50,582 bases of DNA from Acidaminococcus intestini DSM 21505 (GCF_000425045.1 NZ_AULA01000015.1:1-50582), one strand, 5' to 3'; shown: positions 24,532-33,613, counted from the stretch's first letter. The notes: generated by a model not told the origin, from the letters alone. Program-made: numbers and translations.

Positions 24532-24859
24532 ATAACCACCTCCAAGTGATCTGCTATTCTTATCCTTATTGTCCTTATTCGCCCTTCGTTTTGGGAACCC
24601 TTTTATTTTTACCGTATTGTGAGAAAAATTTTTCCTATAAGAAAATATATGACAAAAGTTACACAATAGAGGTAAACTGTCTCTATTAACCTTATATTAT
24701 GCTCAATTTGTTTCTCATTAGTCCCTTCTTTCCCATCTCATGATCTTCTTATTTGATTATCATCAAAATTCCAAGCTTTTTTCTAAAAAAGGAAAAATTT
24801 TCTTTTCTCCGACCATCGTGTATAATGATGGCTGAAAACTGATTGATTGAGGTGTCACT
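24532..24859. other. AT-rich divergent control region, Usp cluster and small membrane protein
   Basis: No gene is supported. It must hold the minus promoter for the four Usp genes and a plus promoter for the 127-aa gene. A plus-strand TATAAT (near 24822) with GTG just before it lies about 32 bp upstream of the plus gene. No clear minus hexamer pair was found. Confidence 0.4.
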
Positions 24860-25243
24860 GTGGAACTTTTTATTTTTATTCTTCTCCTTTCCCTTATGTC
24901 CTTTTCCGTCGCCTTTTTGGTCTACGGATTCTGCCTCCGTTTTTTCGGGGCTTCAGGGACTAAGTCAAAGATTGCCCAATGGACGCTGACGCCCCTTGTG
25001 GTCATCTTATGGAACCTCCTCGTCATTACGCGCAATGACATTTCCCGCGCCATCTTGGGCGCCCTCCCCATGGTCGCCCTTGCAGCCTTTGTCATCTACT
25101 ACAAAATAAAGCATGGCCAAGACGACGCACCGGAACCGCACGAGTTCATTGAGAAACGGACCAGTGCCAAGTCCTTGAAGCACAAGGAAAAAATCCGCAA
25201 ACGGGAAGAAGCAAAGCGGGCGCGGCGGGAAAAGAACAAATAA
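24860..25243 (+). CDS. Unknown small membrane protein with a basic tail
   Basis: 127 aa from a GTG start with TGAGGTG a few bases upstream. Three hydrophobic segments (about 3-28, 42-57 and 65-81) are followed by a strongly charged C-terminus (KSLKHKEKIRKREEAKRAR and more). The tail would lie in the cytoplasm by the positive-inside rule and may bind nucleic acid or acidic lipids (inference). I do not recognise the family. Followed by a bidirectional terminator. Confidence 0.7.
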   Translation: MELFIFILLLSLMSFSVAFLVYGFCLRFFGASGTKSKIAQWTLTPLVVILWNLLVITRNDISRAILGALPMVALAAFVIYYKIKHGQDDAPEPHEFIEKRTSAKSLKHKEKIRKREEAKRARREKNK

Positions 25244-25263
25244 GGGGCAGCCCTGTAAAAAGG

Positions 25264-25306
25264 AAAAGCTGTGAAGCAAGAACACGCTTGTTTCACAGCT
25301 TTTTTA
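25264..25306. terminator. Bidirectional terminator between convergent genes
   Basis: A long stem: AAAAGCTGTGAA and CAAG pair with CTTG and TTCACAGCTTTT around a short loop, with A and T tails on both sides. Confidence 0.85.
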
Positions 25307-26764
25307 CTAGCCAATGATGAGGACGCCCAAGGGATAACCAACAAAGGCCATCGCCAGAAGGGCCAGAAGGGAAAAGATACCGCCCCAAATAAACATATCC
25401 CGAGCCGTTGTCCAGCCCGAGCTGATGGCCACGGTATTGATGGTCGACTGACCGGCAGGCGTCATGTTGCAGATCCCAGCTCCAAACCCAATGAGGCAGA
25501 CGACGGCACCAACGGCCACCGTTCCCTGCGGCAGGGCCTGCAGGACCGAAAGGGCCACGGCACTGACCACAGTCGTCGTAACGATATTCGATGAAAAATT
25601 CGTTTCAAGGATGCACCAAGCAAAGAAGAAGAGAATGATGCCTTCTGCAGGAAGTGAAGCGGCTACAGGGCCCAACATAGTGCTCAGCCATTCCTTGATG
25701 CCCATCTCCTGGTTGGTCAGGGCCGACCCCAGCATAGTGGCAGCCCCGGTCATGAGGATAGCCGCCCAAAGGATCCCGTTGGAAACAGCTTCCTTGAAGC
25801 TTAGGAGCGGCTCCCCGTTTTCCCGGAGGATAAAAAGGAGGATGCAGCCCAAAAGGGGCGGCATGGCCGTCGTATAGCGGCTGAGGCTCTTATAAAGCCA
25901 AGGGCTCACGCCACGCAATAGGCTCGGTCCCACCCACAGGATGACGGTCAGCGCCATGACGGCAAGGATCATGACTTCCCTGCGGCTTGTCTTGGGAACG
26001 AGGGTTTTCAGTTCCATCGCTTTTCTTAGGTCCATCTGCGCAAGATCACTGGGGCGATAGATATAGCGGAAAACGGCAATGAGGGAAAGGACAAGGACCA
26101 GCCCCGTCGGGATGCCGACAGCCATATACTGAAACTGGTTCACCTCAATCCCCGCAGCCGCTTTGTAATAGCCAATGGCAAGGGTTGGCCAGACATGTCC
26201 AATGGCAGTCATGCCCGACGAAAGGCTGATGCAGAAAGCCGTCCCCAGCATGAGCATATTGCCAGTCTGGCTCTTTTTCTTTATTTGAAGCACTTCATAG
26301 ATATCCTCCAAAAATGGCATAAAGGCCACAAAAAGGACAGATGGGCTGATGAAAAGTCCCATGAAGGTCACGGAAAATAAGAGGAAAGAGACAAAGCACC
26401 AAGGGCCTTTCCGGGCAAAGCGGTTCGTGACAAAAGCCACAGCGCAGCGCCGGACAAAAAACGTCTTTGACAGCGGATAAACGAGAACAAAAGTAAAGAG
26501 CAGGAACGCAACCGTCACATTTCCAAAGGCGCCCCGAAAAACAGCGGGAAATCCAAAATGAGGCAACAGGCCCAAAAGAAACAGGGTAATGAGGCTCGGC
26601 CAATCAATGGAAATGGTGATCCACATCATGAGCGATGACAAAAAGACGCCCAAAACAGCGAGTCCTTCCAGCGTAAGGGGCGGCGTCGGGGTAAGGCGCG
26701 AGACCGCAAAGCCAGCGGCCAGCGACACGATCATCCAAACGAGGTCCTTCGTCTGTTTCGTCAT
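25307..26764 (-). CDS. SLC13/DASS-type anion or dicarboxylate permease
   Basis: 485 aa with about 11-12 spans. MGLFISPSVLFVAFMP, LETNFSSNIVTTTVVSAVA and GAGICNMTPAGQSTINT lie where the two SNT/ST-x-A hairpin signatures of SLC13 transporters are expected. It probably imports di- or tricarboxylates or sulfate with Na+ or H+; the substrate is not decidable. It starts inside the stop of the chorismate mutase-ACT gene (ATGA overlap), so the two are translationally coupled, an unusual pairing. Confidence 0.8.
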   Translation of the reverse strand: MTKQTKDLVWMIVSLAAGFAVSRLTPTPPLTLEGLAVLGVFLSSLMMWITISIDWPSLITLFLLGLLPHFGFPAVFRGAFGNVTVAFLLFTFVLVYPLSKTFFVRRCAVAFVTNRFARKGPWCFVSFLLFSVTFMGLFISPSVLFVAFMPFLEDIYEVLQIKKKSQTGNMLMLGTAFCISLSSGMTAIGHVWPTLAIGYYKAAAGIEVNQFQYMAVGIPTGLVLVLSLIAVFRYIYRPSDLAQMDLRKAMELKTLVPKTSRREVMILAVMALTVILWVGPSLLRGVSPWLYKSLSRYTTAMPPLLGCILLFILRENGEPLLSFKEAVSNGILWAAILMTGAATMLGSALTNQEMGIKEWLSTMLGPVAASLPAEGIILFFFAWCILETNFSSNIVTTTVVSAVALSVLQALPQGTVAVGAVVCLIGFGAGICNMTPAGQSTINTVAISSGWTTARDMFIWGGIFSLLALLAMAFVGYPLGVLIIG

Positions 26765-27348
26765 TTGGCGGCACCGTCCTTCCGGTCATTCTGGAGAATG
26801 ACAAAGCCTTCACTTTCCTTGGAAAGCTGGAAAAGGAGCTTCTGCATGGCCGTATCGGACAAGTCTCCCAAGATGGTGAGGTCAAAGGTCACGGAGTGGG
26901 TCCCTTCGTTGAAGGACATGAGTTCCATATACTGCATGTTGAAGCCATAATCACCTACCATGCTGAGGATGCTGCTCATGGCGTTGGGCTCGTCCGGACG
27001 GGTCAGACGAATCTTGACGCGCCAGCCGCCGGGAGTCGTGTCAATGCCGGCAGAAAGTTCCTTGAAAAGATCCGGATTCCAATCAAAGAGCAGGCCATAT
27101 TGAAACATGCGGCTTGTTTCCATGATTTTCCGCACCACGGCAAGGTATTCCGGCAGACGGTCAGCTGGAACATCCGCCCCCAAACGGTCCAAGATGGCCT
27201 TTTCCCGGTCCCTCCGATAGATTGTGGTCTCCCCTGCCGCCTGCTTTGCCTTGGCCACTTCCAAAGAGCAGTCCATACGGCGCAGGATGAGTGTCTTGAT
27301 CTGGGGATCAAGGGCATCGATTTCTTTTCTCACATCTTCTAATTTCAT
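26761..27348 (-). CDS. Chorismate mutase (AroQ type) with C-terminal ACT domain
   Basis: 195 aa from the ATG at 27348, preceded by AAAGGAAGG. Residues 1-85 are an AroQ chorismate mutase with the expected ligands by analogy to E. coli: R7, R24, K35, R48/E49, S79 and Q83. Residues about 108-190 form an ACT regulatory domain (VKIRLTRPDEPNAMSSILSMV). The prephenate dehydratase domain normally between the two in a P-protein is absent. It should make prephenate under possible aromatic amino acid control. Coupled to the SLC13 permease. Confidence 0.8.
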   Translation of the reverse strand: MKLEDVRKEIDALDPQIKTLILRRMDCSLEVAKAKQAAGETTIYRRDREKAILDRLGADVPADRLPEYLAVVRKIMETSRMFQYGLLFDWNPDLFKELSAGIDTTPGGWRVKIRLTRPDEPNAMSSILSMVGDYGFNMQYMELMSFNEGTHSVTFDLTILGDLSDTAMQKLLFQLSKESEGFVILQNDRKDGAAK

Positions 27349-27386
27349 ATTCTTGCCTTCCTTTCTACTTTCCTGCTGGATTCCTA

Positions 27387-27433
27387 CAAAAAAGCAAAAG
27401 TGCCTGAAAAGGGATTCCAGGAACACTTTTGCT
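27387..27433 (-). terminator. Terminator of the dehydrogenase gene
   Basis: AGCAAAAGTG/CACTTTTGCT stem, extended by CCTG/CAGG, with a T-run on minus. It lies between the dehydrogenase stop (27445) and the chorismate mutase start, splitting the region into two units. Confidence 0.8.
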
Positions 27434-27444
27434 GAAGGAGTCAA

Positions 27445-28521
27445 TTACGCTTCTTCAATTCTTTTGACGACCTCGTCACCCACTTCACTTGTCGTGGCCG
27501 TACCGCCCATGTCAGGCGTGAGAATTGTTTTTTCTACGAGCATGGCTTCGATGATTGCAAGAAGCCGGCGACCCCATTCAGGGTGGCCGAAGAAATCAAG
27601 CATCTGGCTGGCAGACCAAATGGAAGCCAAGGGATTGGCCTTTCCCGTACCGGCAATATCCGGTGCGCTTCCGTGGATGGGCTCAAACATGGATGGATAG
27701 GTCCTTTCAGGATTGAGGTTTGCCCCGGCAGCAAGGCCCATGCCGCCTGAAATGGCGGCGCCAAGGTCAGTCAGGATGTCCCCAAACAGATTGGAGCAGA
27801 CCACCACTTGGTACCGTTTGGGATCTTTGACCATGAACATGCTCGCTGCATCGACCAGATAGGAATGGGTTTCCACTTCGGGATATTCCTTTCCCAGTTC
27901 CGCAAAGATCTGGTCCCAGAAAACCATGGAATAATTGAGGGCATTGCCCTTACTGATGCTGGTGAGGCTGCGGTGTTCCTTTTTAGCCAGTTCATAGGCA
28001 TAGCGCATGATGCGCTCTGTCCCAAAGCGGGAGAAGACCCCGTTCTGGATGACTGTTTCCCGCGGCGTGCCCGGATAGAGCCAAGCTCCGGAACCAGCGT
28101 ACTCTCCTTCGCTGTTTTCCCGGATAAAGACCATGTCGATATCTTTTTCCGTAATCCCCACTAGCGGGCAGGGTGCACCTTTAAGAAGCTTGACAGGGCG
28201 CAGGTTGACATACTGATCAAAATCGTGACGGATGCGCAGAAGCAGGTCACGGAGGGAAATATGGTCCGGAACACCGGGATAGCCCACCGCGCCCAAATAG
28301 ATGGCATCAAAATGGCTCAGCGTCTCGATGCCGTCCTCAGGCATCATCTTTCCCGTCTTTAGGTAGTATTCACAGCCCCAGGGAAATTCCGTAAATTCGA
28401 AGGAAAAACGACCGTCTTTTTGAGCCACGGCAGCAAGGGCCTTTTGCCCTTCCCGCAGGACCTCCGGTCCAATCCCATCGCCGCCGATGACAGCCACACG
28501 ATACACGGTTTTTGTTGACAT
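27445..28521 (-). CDS. Isopropylmalate/tartrate/D-malate dehydrogenase-type enzyme
   Basis: 358 aa from the second of two adjacent ATGs, 7 nt after AGGAGG. NAD-dependent beta-decarboxylating dehydrogenase fold: [10 protein letters not shown] at the start, [19 protein letters not shown] then NLRP typical of tartrate/D-malate enzymes, [12 protein letters not shown], and the [14 protein letters not shown] cofactor loop. D-malate to pyruvate and CO2, or tartrate oxidation, is more likely than leucine synthesis because no leu genes are near. 20 bp after a radical SAM gene, so co-transcribed. Confidence 0.85.
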   Translation of the reverse strand: MSTKTVYRVAVIGGDGIGPEVLREGQKALAAVAQKDGRFSFEFTEFPWGCEYYLKTGKMMPEDGIETLSHFDAIYLGAVGYPGVPDHISLRDLLLRIRHDFDQYVNLRPVKLLKGAPCPLVGITEKDIDMVFIRENSEGEYAGSGAWLYPGTPRETVIQNGVFSRFGTERIMRYAYELAKKEHRSLTSISKGNALNYSMVFWDQIFAELGKEYPEVETHSYLVDAASMFMVKDPKRYQVVVCSNLFGDILTDLGAAISGGMGLAAGANLNPERTYPSMFEPIHGSAPDIAGTGKANPLASIWSASQMLDFFGHPEWGRRLLAIIEAMLVEKTILTPDMGGTATTSEVGDEVVKRIEEA

Positions 28522-28541
28522 CATTCCACCTCCTTTATCCC

Positions 28542-29528
28542 TTACGAAAGGGAACACGTCACAGGAGAAAAATTCAGGGCCGCAGCCGCCTTGGCTCCTG
28601 GTTCAGCGACCTTTTCCAGCCATTTGAGGTCATAAGGTTCAAATGTCACGCGGCTGTATTTTTCCACGTCAAGGACGGTTCCATCCCAGTCCGAATCGAT
28701 CCGTCCCGTCTGTTTGATGAGGATGTCGTACAAAATGGCGCAGTCCCGACCATCGCTGTCTTTTTCAAAGATCGTGCTGTAGGGCAGCGTCTTATGGTAG
28801 ACAAGTTCCAGGTCCTTGTACGTAAAGTGGAACCCGCAGCGCATGCGGCAGCCGTCAAGGCCAGTATACCGAGCCACTTTCCTAAGATCCTGAAGGATCT
28901 TGTCCCCCTGCCTGTCATAGAGGTTTTCCGGCGTTGTTTCCGTATAGTCGAAACGGAACTGGATGCTCGGCGCATGGACCTTACGGAAGCGTTCCATAAA
29001 GGGTACAAGCTGCTCCTTCGGATAGTTCTTATAAAGGACGCAGTTGATCCGGAAACGGACAGGCAGCTTTTCCAGAAGGGAATCATTGGATTCCTGGACG
29101 AAATGCTGCATATGGCGCGAAATGTTAAGACAGGTAATCTTCTGCTTGTTCCGCTCCAAAAAAGCCAGGATTTCTTCCTCGGTCTGGGTCTGGGACACGG
29201 GCAGGGTCGTATTGATATAGACCTTGTGCGTCAATGAGACCTTATCGAGCATCTGCTGCAGACTTTCGAGATTGGCCAACGGTTCACCGCCTGTAAAGAC
29301 AAAATCACAATACGGCGTCAGACGGTCCATCGTTTCCATGCTTTTTTTGATGGCTTCCAGGGAAAAGCCCGTGCAGTCTGCATATTCTTCCTTATTGACG
29401 CAGAACGGGCAGTTGTTCTTGCAGTCATAAGGTACAAAGACCGTGACCGTCGCACCGCCTTCTCTCGTCTTATACGGGAAGGACTTTGCCGCTGCGGCCA
29501 GTTTGGCATCAAGTGTTCTTGTTATCAT
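28542..29528 (-). CDS. Radical SAM protein of unknown function
   Basis: 328 aa from the ATG at 29528 behind GAGGGGAT. The CKNNCPFC motif (about 41-48) binds the [4Fe-4S] cluster and FTGGEPL is the SAM-contact motif. Later cysteines in LDGCRMRCGFHF and CAILYD do not form an obvious SPASM domain. Resembles MoaA/pyruvate-formate-lyase-activase-type radical SAM proteins, but I cannot name the reaction. Co-transcribed with the malate/tartrate-type dehydrogenase and divergent from the FliB-like gene. The GGCGCC repeats at 29558-29575 form a leader hairpin. Confidence 0.8.
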   Translation of the reverse strand: MITRTLDAKLAAAAKSFPYKTREGGATVTVFVPYDCKNNCPFCVNKEEYADCTGFSLEAIKKSMETMDRLTPYCDFVFTGGEPLANLESLQQMLDKVSLTHKVYINTTLPVSQTQTEEEILAFLERNKQKITCLNISRHMQHFVQESNDSLLEKLPVRFRINCVLYKNYPKEQLVPFMERFRKVHAPSIQFRFDYTETTPENLYDRQGDKILQDLRKVARYTGLDGCRMRCGFHFTYKDLELVYHKTLPYSTIFEKDSDGRDCAILYDILIKQTGRIDSDWDGTVLDVEKYSRVTFEPYDLKWLEKVAEPGAKAAAALNFSPVTCSLS

Positions 29529-29783
29529 CAAAATCCCCTCAACCTTTTTTAGCTTCAGGCGCCAAAAGCGGCGCCCTGTGGACAAGGGGAAAACACAGGA
29601 TGGCGCACTTTCCCCCCAAAATCTCACTATTGTTTATTCTACCATAAAAAATTGGTAGATTTCAATTTTTTGTTTCTTTCTCTGGCAGCTGCGCCCATTT
29701 TTACAGGAAAAAAGAGTTTTTTCTCCGCCAAAGGGAGGCAGCGATGTATAATAGAAGGATCCTACGCATTCGAGGTGAATTCC

Positions 29784-30647
29784 ATGATTTCCATCCTGCC
29801 CCAAGGTTTCAATGATTTCCATTGCAAGGCTGGTGCCTGCCGCCATACATGCTGCCAAAAATGGGAAATCGATATTGATGACGATACAGCAGACTACTAC
29901 CGCGGCCTTAAGACGCCCCTGGGCAAAAAAATCCAAGACCATATGGAAAAAGGTCCTGACGGCTGGCATTTCAAATTAACCGATAAGGGCTTCTGCGCCC
30001 TTCTGCGGACGGACGGACTTTGTGAAGTAATTACAGCGCTGGGGGAAGATAAGCTCTGTGACATCTGCACAGTCCATCCCCGCTTTTTCACCTATGTCGA
30101 TGAATTTATTCTCTGCGGCACGGGCCTTTGCTGCGAAGCCTCATGCGAGCTTCTTTTGGCCCCTCACGAACCGCTTACCTTTACGGAAGAAGACACAGCT
30201 TTTATCTATACCTTCAAGGAACTTTTGGACTTCATGGGCTTTTCCCTGCCGGAAAGCCTGACCCACTATGCCCCGCTTTTCAGCAGCAAATCCTGTCAAA
30301 GCATCTTGGCTGACCTCATGATTACCGAACCCATTGATGAAGCATGGACGGAAGAGATCCGCAGCCTGCAGGGCATGATCCCCGCCTTACTGGAAAAAGT
30401 GGCTTCCTATGAAAAGACCTATGACCCCATTTCCTTTGACCGGATCTATCAATTTATTTTTTACCGTCAGCTTGATAAAGTCGAAGCCTACGGCCTTGAT
30501 GCGGTCCGCGCCTATGCCCGGCGCAGCACGGACTTCATCTTCATGGAAACAGCCCTTCACGGCAACCTTGAAGAAGCCCTGCGCCGCTGGTCCGAACAGA
30601 TTGAATATGATACAGATAATGTGGATTGGCTATTGGAACGGCTTTAA
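29784..30647 (+). CDS. FliB-like (flagellin lysine N-methylase family) cysteine-cluster protein
   Basis: 287 aa from the ATG at 29784 with GAGGTGA upstream; a longer frame from 29652 lacks family character. The N-terminus QGFNDFHCKAGACRHTCCQ, then GFCALL, KLCDICTVHPRF and CGTGLCC give about a dozen cysteines, as in FliB and YkgJ-type iron-sulfur proteins. FliB methylates flagellin lysines, but no flagellar genes are in the window, so the target is unknown. A TATAAT (29747-29752) lies upstream without a good -35. Repeat copy B begins 8 bp after the stop. Confidence 0.8.
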   Translation: MISILPQGFNDFHCKAGACRHTCCQKWEIDIDDDTADYYRGLKTPLGKKIQDHMEKGPDGWHFKLTDKGFCALLRTDGLCEVITALGEDKLCDICTVHPRFFTYVDEFILCGTGLCCEASCELLLAPHEPLTFTEEDTAFIYTFKELLDFMGFSLPESLTHYAPLFSSKSCQSILADLMITEPIDEAWTEEIRSLQGMIPALLEKVASYEKTYDPISFDRIYQFIFYRQLDKVEAYGLDAVRAYARRSTDFIFMETALHGNLEEALRRWSEQIEYDTDNVDWLLERL

Positions 30648-31264
30648 TTTTTACTCAGTCCAAAAATCGGGCTCATTTGATGAAGTACGCGAGTCCATTG
30701 CTTAAAAAAGATTTTATGGAAACAATGGCCTCCTCATAGCCTATTGTACGATGAACCTTCCCACGTTTGGGGATAGCATACGCCTGGGCGCTTCCTTTCC
30801 CAACCTTGTGTCATCCCCTCCAGCGCCCAGCTTATCAAAGCGGAAGCTTTTTGCGATCTTCATTCCATAGGGCCCATCTACTTTGTCTCCCACGGGCCTC
30901 AATCTCCTCAACGTACCGGCCTCTGGCCGTAAGGAAACTCACGCGTCGCTCATTTACTTTTGGGAGCGCCGCTTCAAAGAACCTTCGCGCATCAACTCCC
31001 ACGGCGCTATACCAGTGGGATTGCTGCCGTCGTTGGAAGCGGGGTTCCTCACAAAAGGAGCCATCTGACCCGAATTGATAAAAGGCAAATGGAAGAAAGA
31101 ACGGAAGGCAAAAGATGATAAACTAACCCCTAAACCGAACGTAAGCGCTGGTTCAGGTTAGGGTTCTTAGGGATTAGTTGGATCTAGTGAGCCTCTGCTC
31201 TTTTTGAAATCAGGATCAATGAGACAGCCCTTGGGAGGAAATTTTTTGATGCCCTCTGACAAAG
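30648..31264. other. Gene-free region rich in dyads
   Basis: About 620 bp with no supported gene. Short frames in several phases lack ribosome-binding sites. Dyads: CTGGGCGCT (30784-30792) with AGCGCCCAG (30822-30830); AGCGCCG (30965-30971) with CGGCGCT near 31002-31008; TCCCAC (30997-31002) with GTGGGA (31015-31020), competing with it; and AACTAACCCCTAA with TTAGGGATTAGTT (about 31120-31180, one mismatch). It may be a structured RNA, an element remnant or a decayed gene. Confidence 0.5.
30655..30698 (+). repeat. Dispersed repeat copy B, just after the FliB-like gene
   Basis: Same 19-bp core as 8863-8881 (30655-30673) with weaker similarity to about 30698. It begins 8 bp after the stop codon. 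Confidence 0.7.
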
Positions 31265-31296
31265 AAAAAGCCTCCACCTTTTGGTGGAGGCTTTTT
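31265..31296 (-). terminator. Terminator of the rpiB-upp-comEB unit
   Basis: Perfect AAAAAGCCTCCACC/GGTGGAGGCTTTTT stem with a TTTT loop, directly after the comEB stop. Active in both directions. Confidence 0.9.
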
Positions 31297-31300
31297 GCTT

Positions 31301-31762
31301 TTACTCGTCTTTTTTCGGTTTGAATTCTTCCAAGGTCAGTTGCTTATCGCTTGCCAGCATCTCCTGTGCCAACCGGTCAGGATACGGATGGGCATAGACG
31401 ATGCGCTCAATCCCGGCATTGATGAGGATCTTGGAGCAGACAACACAGGGCTGATGCGTGCAGTACAGCGTCGCGCCTTTGGTGGACACGCCGTTTACAG
31501 CCGCCTGGATGACGGCATTTTGTTCGGCGTGGATACCGCGGCAAAGTTCGTGGTTCTGACCGCTGGGGACATGGAGCTGCTCCCGAAGGCATCCCACTTC
31601 CTCACAATGGGCGATGCCCTTTGGCGTTCCATTGTAGCCCGTGGCAAGGATCTGCCGGTCCTTGACCAAAACGGCACCTACTTGTCGGCGCAGACAGGTG
31701 GAGCGCTTGGCAACCACCTCAGCGATTTCCATAAAATAACTGTCCCAGTCCGGTCTTTTCAT
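31301..31762 (-). CDS. comEB: Deoxycytidylate deaminase family (ComEB-like)
   Basis: 153 aa zinc deaminase. HAEQNAV gives the His ligand and catalytic Glu; HQPCVVCSK gives the two Cys ligands. Likely converts dCMP to dUMP for thymidylate synthesis. It follows upp by 3 bp. Confidence 0.85.
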   Translation of the reverse strand: MKRPDWDSYFMEIAEVVAKRSTCLRRQVGAVLVKDRQILATGYNGTPKGIAHCEEVGCLREQLHVPSGQNHELCRGIHAEQNAVIQAAVNGVSTKGATLYCTHQPCVVCSKILINAGIERIVYAHPYPDRLAQEMLASDKQLTLEEFKPKKDE

Positions 31763-31765
31763 AGG

Positions 31766-32398
31766 TTACTCCAGCGTACCAAAGACGCGGTCGCCGGCAT
31801 CACCAAGACCGGGAACGATATAGCCATTTTCATTCAGATGGTCATCAAGGGCTGCCGTATAAATGGGCACTTCCGGATGGCTGCGGTTGACAAGGGCAAC
31901 CCCTTCCGGCGCGGCCACAAGGCACATAAAGCGAAAATGTTTGTAGCCATCCTGCTTGAGCATGGTAATGGCAGCTTCGGCACTGCCGCCCGTAGCGAGC
32001 ATGGGGTCGATGAGGATGATTTCCGCATCCTTGTCTTTAGGCATCTTGCAGTAATATTTGATGGGCTGCAGCGTTTCCTCGTCGCGGGTAAGGCCAATAT
32101 GGCCCACTTTGGCTTCCGGCACAAGGTCCATGACCGCATCAAGGAATCCCAGACCGGCGCGGAGAATCGGCACCACCGTGATTCCCGATACATCAAGTTC
32201 ATAGCCCGTTGTTTCAGCAAGCGGTGTCGTGACTTTCTTGTGACGGACAGGCAGATCACGGGTCACTTCAAAAAGCAGCAGCTGGGCAATTTGGTCAAGG
32301 AGCTGTCTGAAATCCTTTGGCTGCGTGTTCTTATCTCGGAGACGGGTCATTTTTTCTTTAATCAAGGGATGGTCAACGACATGGATTTGCATCTTCAT
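31766..32398 (-). CDS. upp: Uracil phosphoribosyltransferase
   Basis: 210 aa, full length. Makes UMP from uracil and PRPP. PRPP loop LIDPMLATGGSA and the C-terminal uracil site YIVPGLGDAGDRVFGT are present. AAAGGAGA precedes the start. It lies in the pyrimidine salvage end of the rpiB unit. Confidence 0.95.
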   Translation of the reverse strand: MKMQIHVVDHPLIKEKMTRLRDKNTQPKDFRQLLDQIAQLLLFEVTRDLPVRHKKVTTPLAETTGYELDVSGITVVPILRAGLGFLDAVMDLVPEAKVGHIGLTRDEETLQPIKYYCKMPKDKDAEIILIDPMLATGGSAEAAITMLKQDGYKHFRFMCLVAAPEGVALVNRSHPEVPIYTAALDDHLNENGYIVPGLGDAGDRVFGTLE

Positions 32399-32452
32399 TT
32401 CTCCTTTATCTTGTTCACTTTAATGGGATAATAGGGCCCCATCGTATCAGGG

Positions 32453-33016
32453 TCAGCGCAGGTGCTTATCCGGATATACGGCCCGGGCACCACCAATGAG
32501 GGGCGGACGGGTAAAGGCCGCCGTGAGAACGGCTTCGCCCAATTTCTTTCGCGAAAGGCGGACAGGAACGGCGACGGGTTTAAGGTGCATGCCGATCAGG
32601 GTCTGACCAATATCAAGCCCCAAGTCAGCACGAAGGGCAAGGACCACTGCCGGTTTGGAAAAGCCCTCATAGGCCGCCGTTGCCCAAGCGCCGCCCGCGT
32701 GTTCCACGGGTCGCACCGTCACTTCCTGGAGTCCCAGTTTTTCCATGGTCTTTTCCTCGACAACAAGGGCCCGATTCAGGTGCTCGCAGCACTGGGCCGC
32801 CAGCATGATCTTATGCTTTTTGGTCACTTTATGGACAGCGGCAAAAAAAGCTTTTGCTGCTTTAAGGCTGCCCCCCGTACCAATACGGTTGCCTAAGATC
32901 TCACTCGTGGAGCAGCCAATGACAAGGACGCTTCCTGCCTTGGCATTTCCCTTGCGGATCAGTTCTTCAATGGATTCTTCCAGTTCCTGTACCAATTCTT
33001 CCAGTTTCACATTCAA
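32453..33016 (-). CDS. YwlG-like (TIGR01440/DUF436) protein of unknown function
   Basis: 187 aa, close to the family's usual 180. VLVIGCSTSEILGNRIGTGGS, QCCEHLNRALVVE and DIGQTLIGMHLKPVAVPVR are typical. The order rpiB-ywlG-upp is as in Bacillus, though ywlE and glyA are absent. No function is established to my knowledge. Confidence 0.85.
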   Translation of the reverse strand: MNVKLEELVQELEESIEELIRKGNAKAGSVLVIGCSTSEILGNRIGTGGSLKAAKAFFAAVHKVTKKHKIMLAAQCCEHLNRALVVEEKTMEKLGLQEVTVRPVEHAGGAWATAAYEGFSKPAVVLALRADLGLDIGQTLIGMHLKPVAVPVRLSRKKLGEAVLTAAFTRPPLIGGARAVYPDKHLR

Positions 33017-33024
33017 GACCTCTT

Positions 33025-33465
33025 TTATTTTTCAAGGGCCATGATCTTTTCCACACGGCCTTCATGATAGCTGCCAAGGAAGGAAGCATTGAGATAGGCT
33101 TCCATGATTTCCTGGGCAAGGCCCGGCCCCAGAACGCGGGCCCCCATGCAGAGCACATTGGCATTGTTGTGCTGTCTGGCTTTGGCAGCCGAATAGCAGT
33201 CATTGCAAAGGGCTGCGCGGACGCCCTTCACCTTATTGGCCGCAATGCTCATGCCGATTCCCGTGCCGCAGATGAGGATGCCTTGATCCCCTTTGCCGCT
33301 GGCAATGGCTTCTCCCACCTTTTGGGCATAGTCCGGATAATCGACACGCTCCTGTTTATGGATTCCATAGTCCTCCACTTCATAGCCTTTTTCAATGAGG
33401 ACCTTCTTCAAGGTTTCCTTAAGTTCAAAGCCGCCGTGATCGCAGCCCATAATGATCTTCATCAT
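33025..33465 (-). CDS. rpiB: Ribose-5-phosphate isomerase B
   Basis: 146 aa. GCDHGGFELKE at the start and LICGTGIGMSIAANK with the catalytic Cys are diagnostic. Interconverts ribulose- and ribose-5-phosphate. Two ATGs in tandem (33465, 33462) follow AAAGGGGG; the second has better spacing. A terminator (33576-33613) upstream makes it the first gene of the rpiB-ywlG-upp-comEB unit. Confidence 0.93.
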   Translation of the reverse strand: MMKIIMGCDHGGFELKETLKKVLIEKGYEVEDYGIHKQERVDYPDYAQKVGEAIASGKGDQGILICGTGIGMSIAANKVKGVRAALCNDCYSAAKARQHNNANVLCMGARVLGPGLAQEIMEAYLNASFLGSYHEGRVEKIMALEK

Positions 33466-33575
33466 CGTTCCCCCTTTGCTTGGTTACGGTTGGATTACTC
33501 TACCTTTCATTTTAACACAAAGGCTTCTTCTTGTTGTCACTTAATTTTATACATCACTTTTGCATGATTTTGCAC

Positions 33576-33613
33576 AAAAAAGCTGTGAAGAAATCCGTCC
33601 ATTCCCTCACAGC
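33576..33613 (-). terminator. Terminator after sua5
   Basis: GCTGTGA/TCACAGC stem with additional weaker pairs inside a long loop, and six T residues on minus. Separates the sua5 unit from rpiB. Confidence 0.7.

Noticed and set aside
30767-31078. 103-aa plus frame (and a 61-aa frame within it) in the second gene-free region
   Set aside because: Arg/Ser-rich composition, no ribosome-binding site, and two competing frames over a region of dyads.
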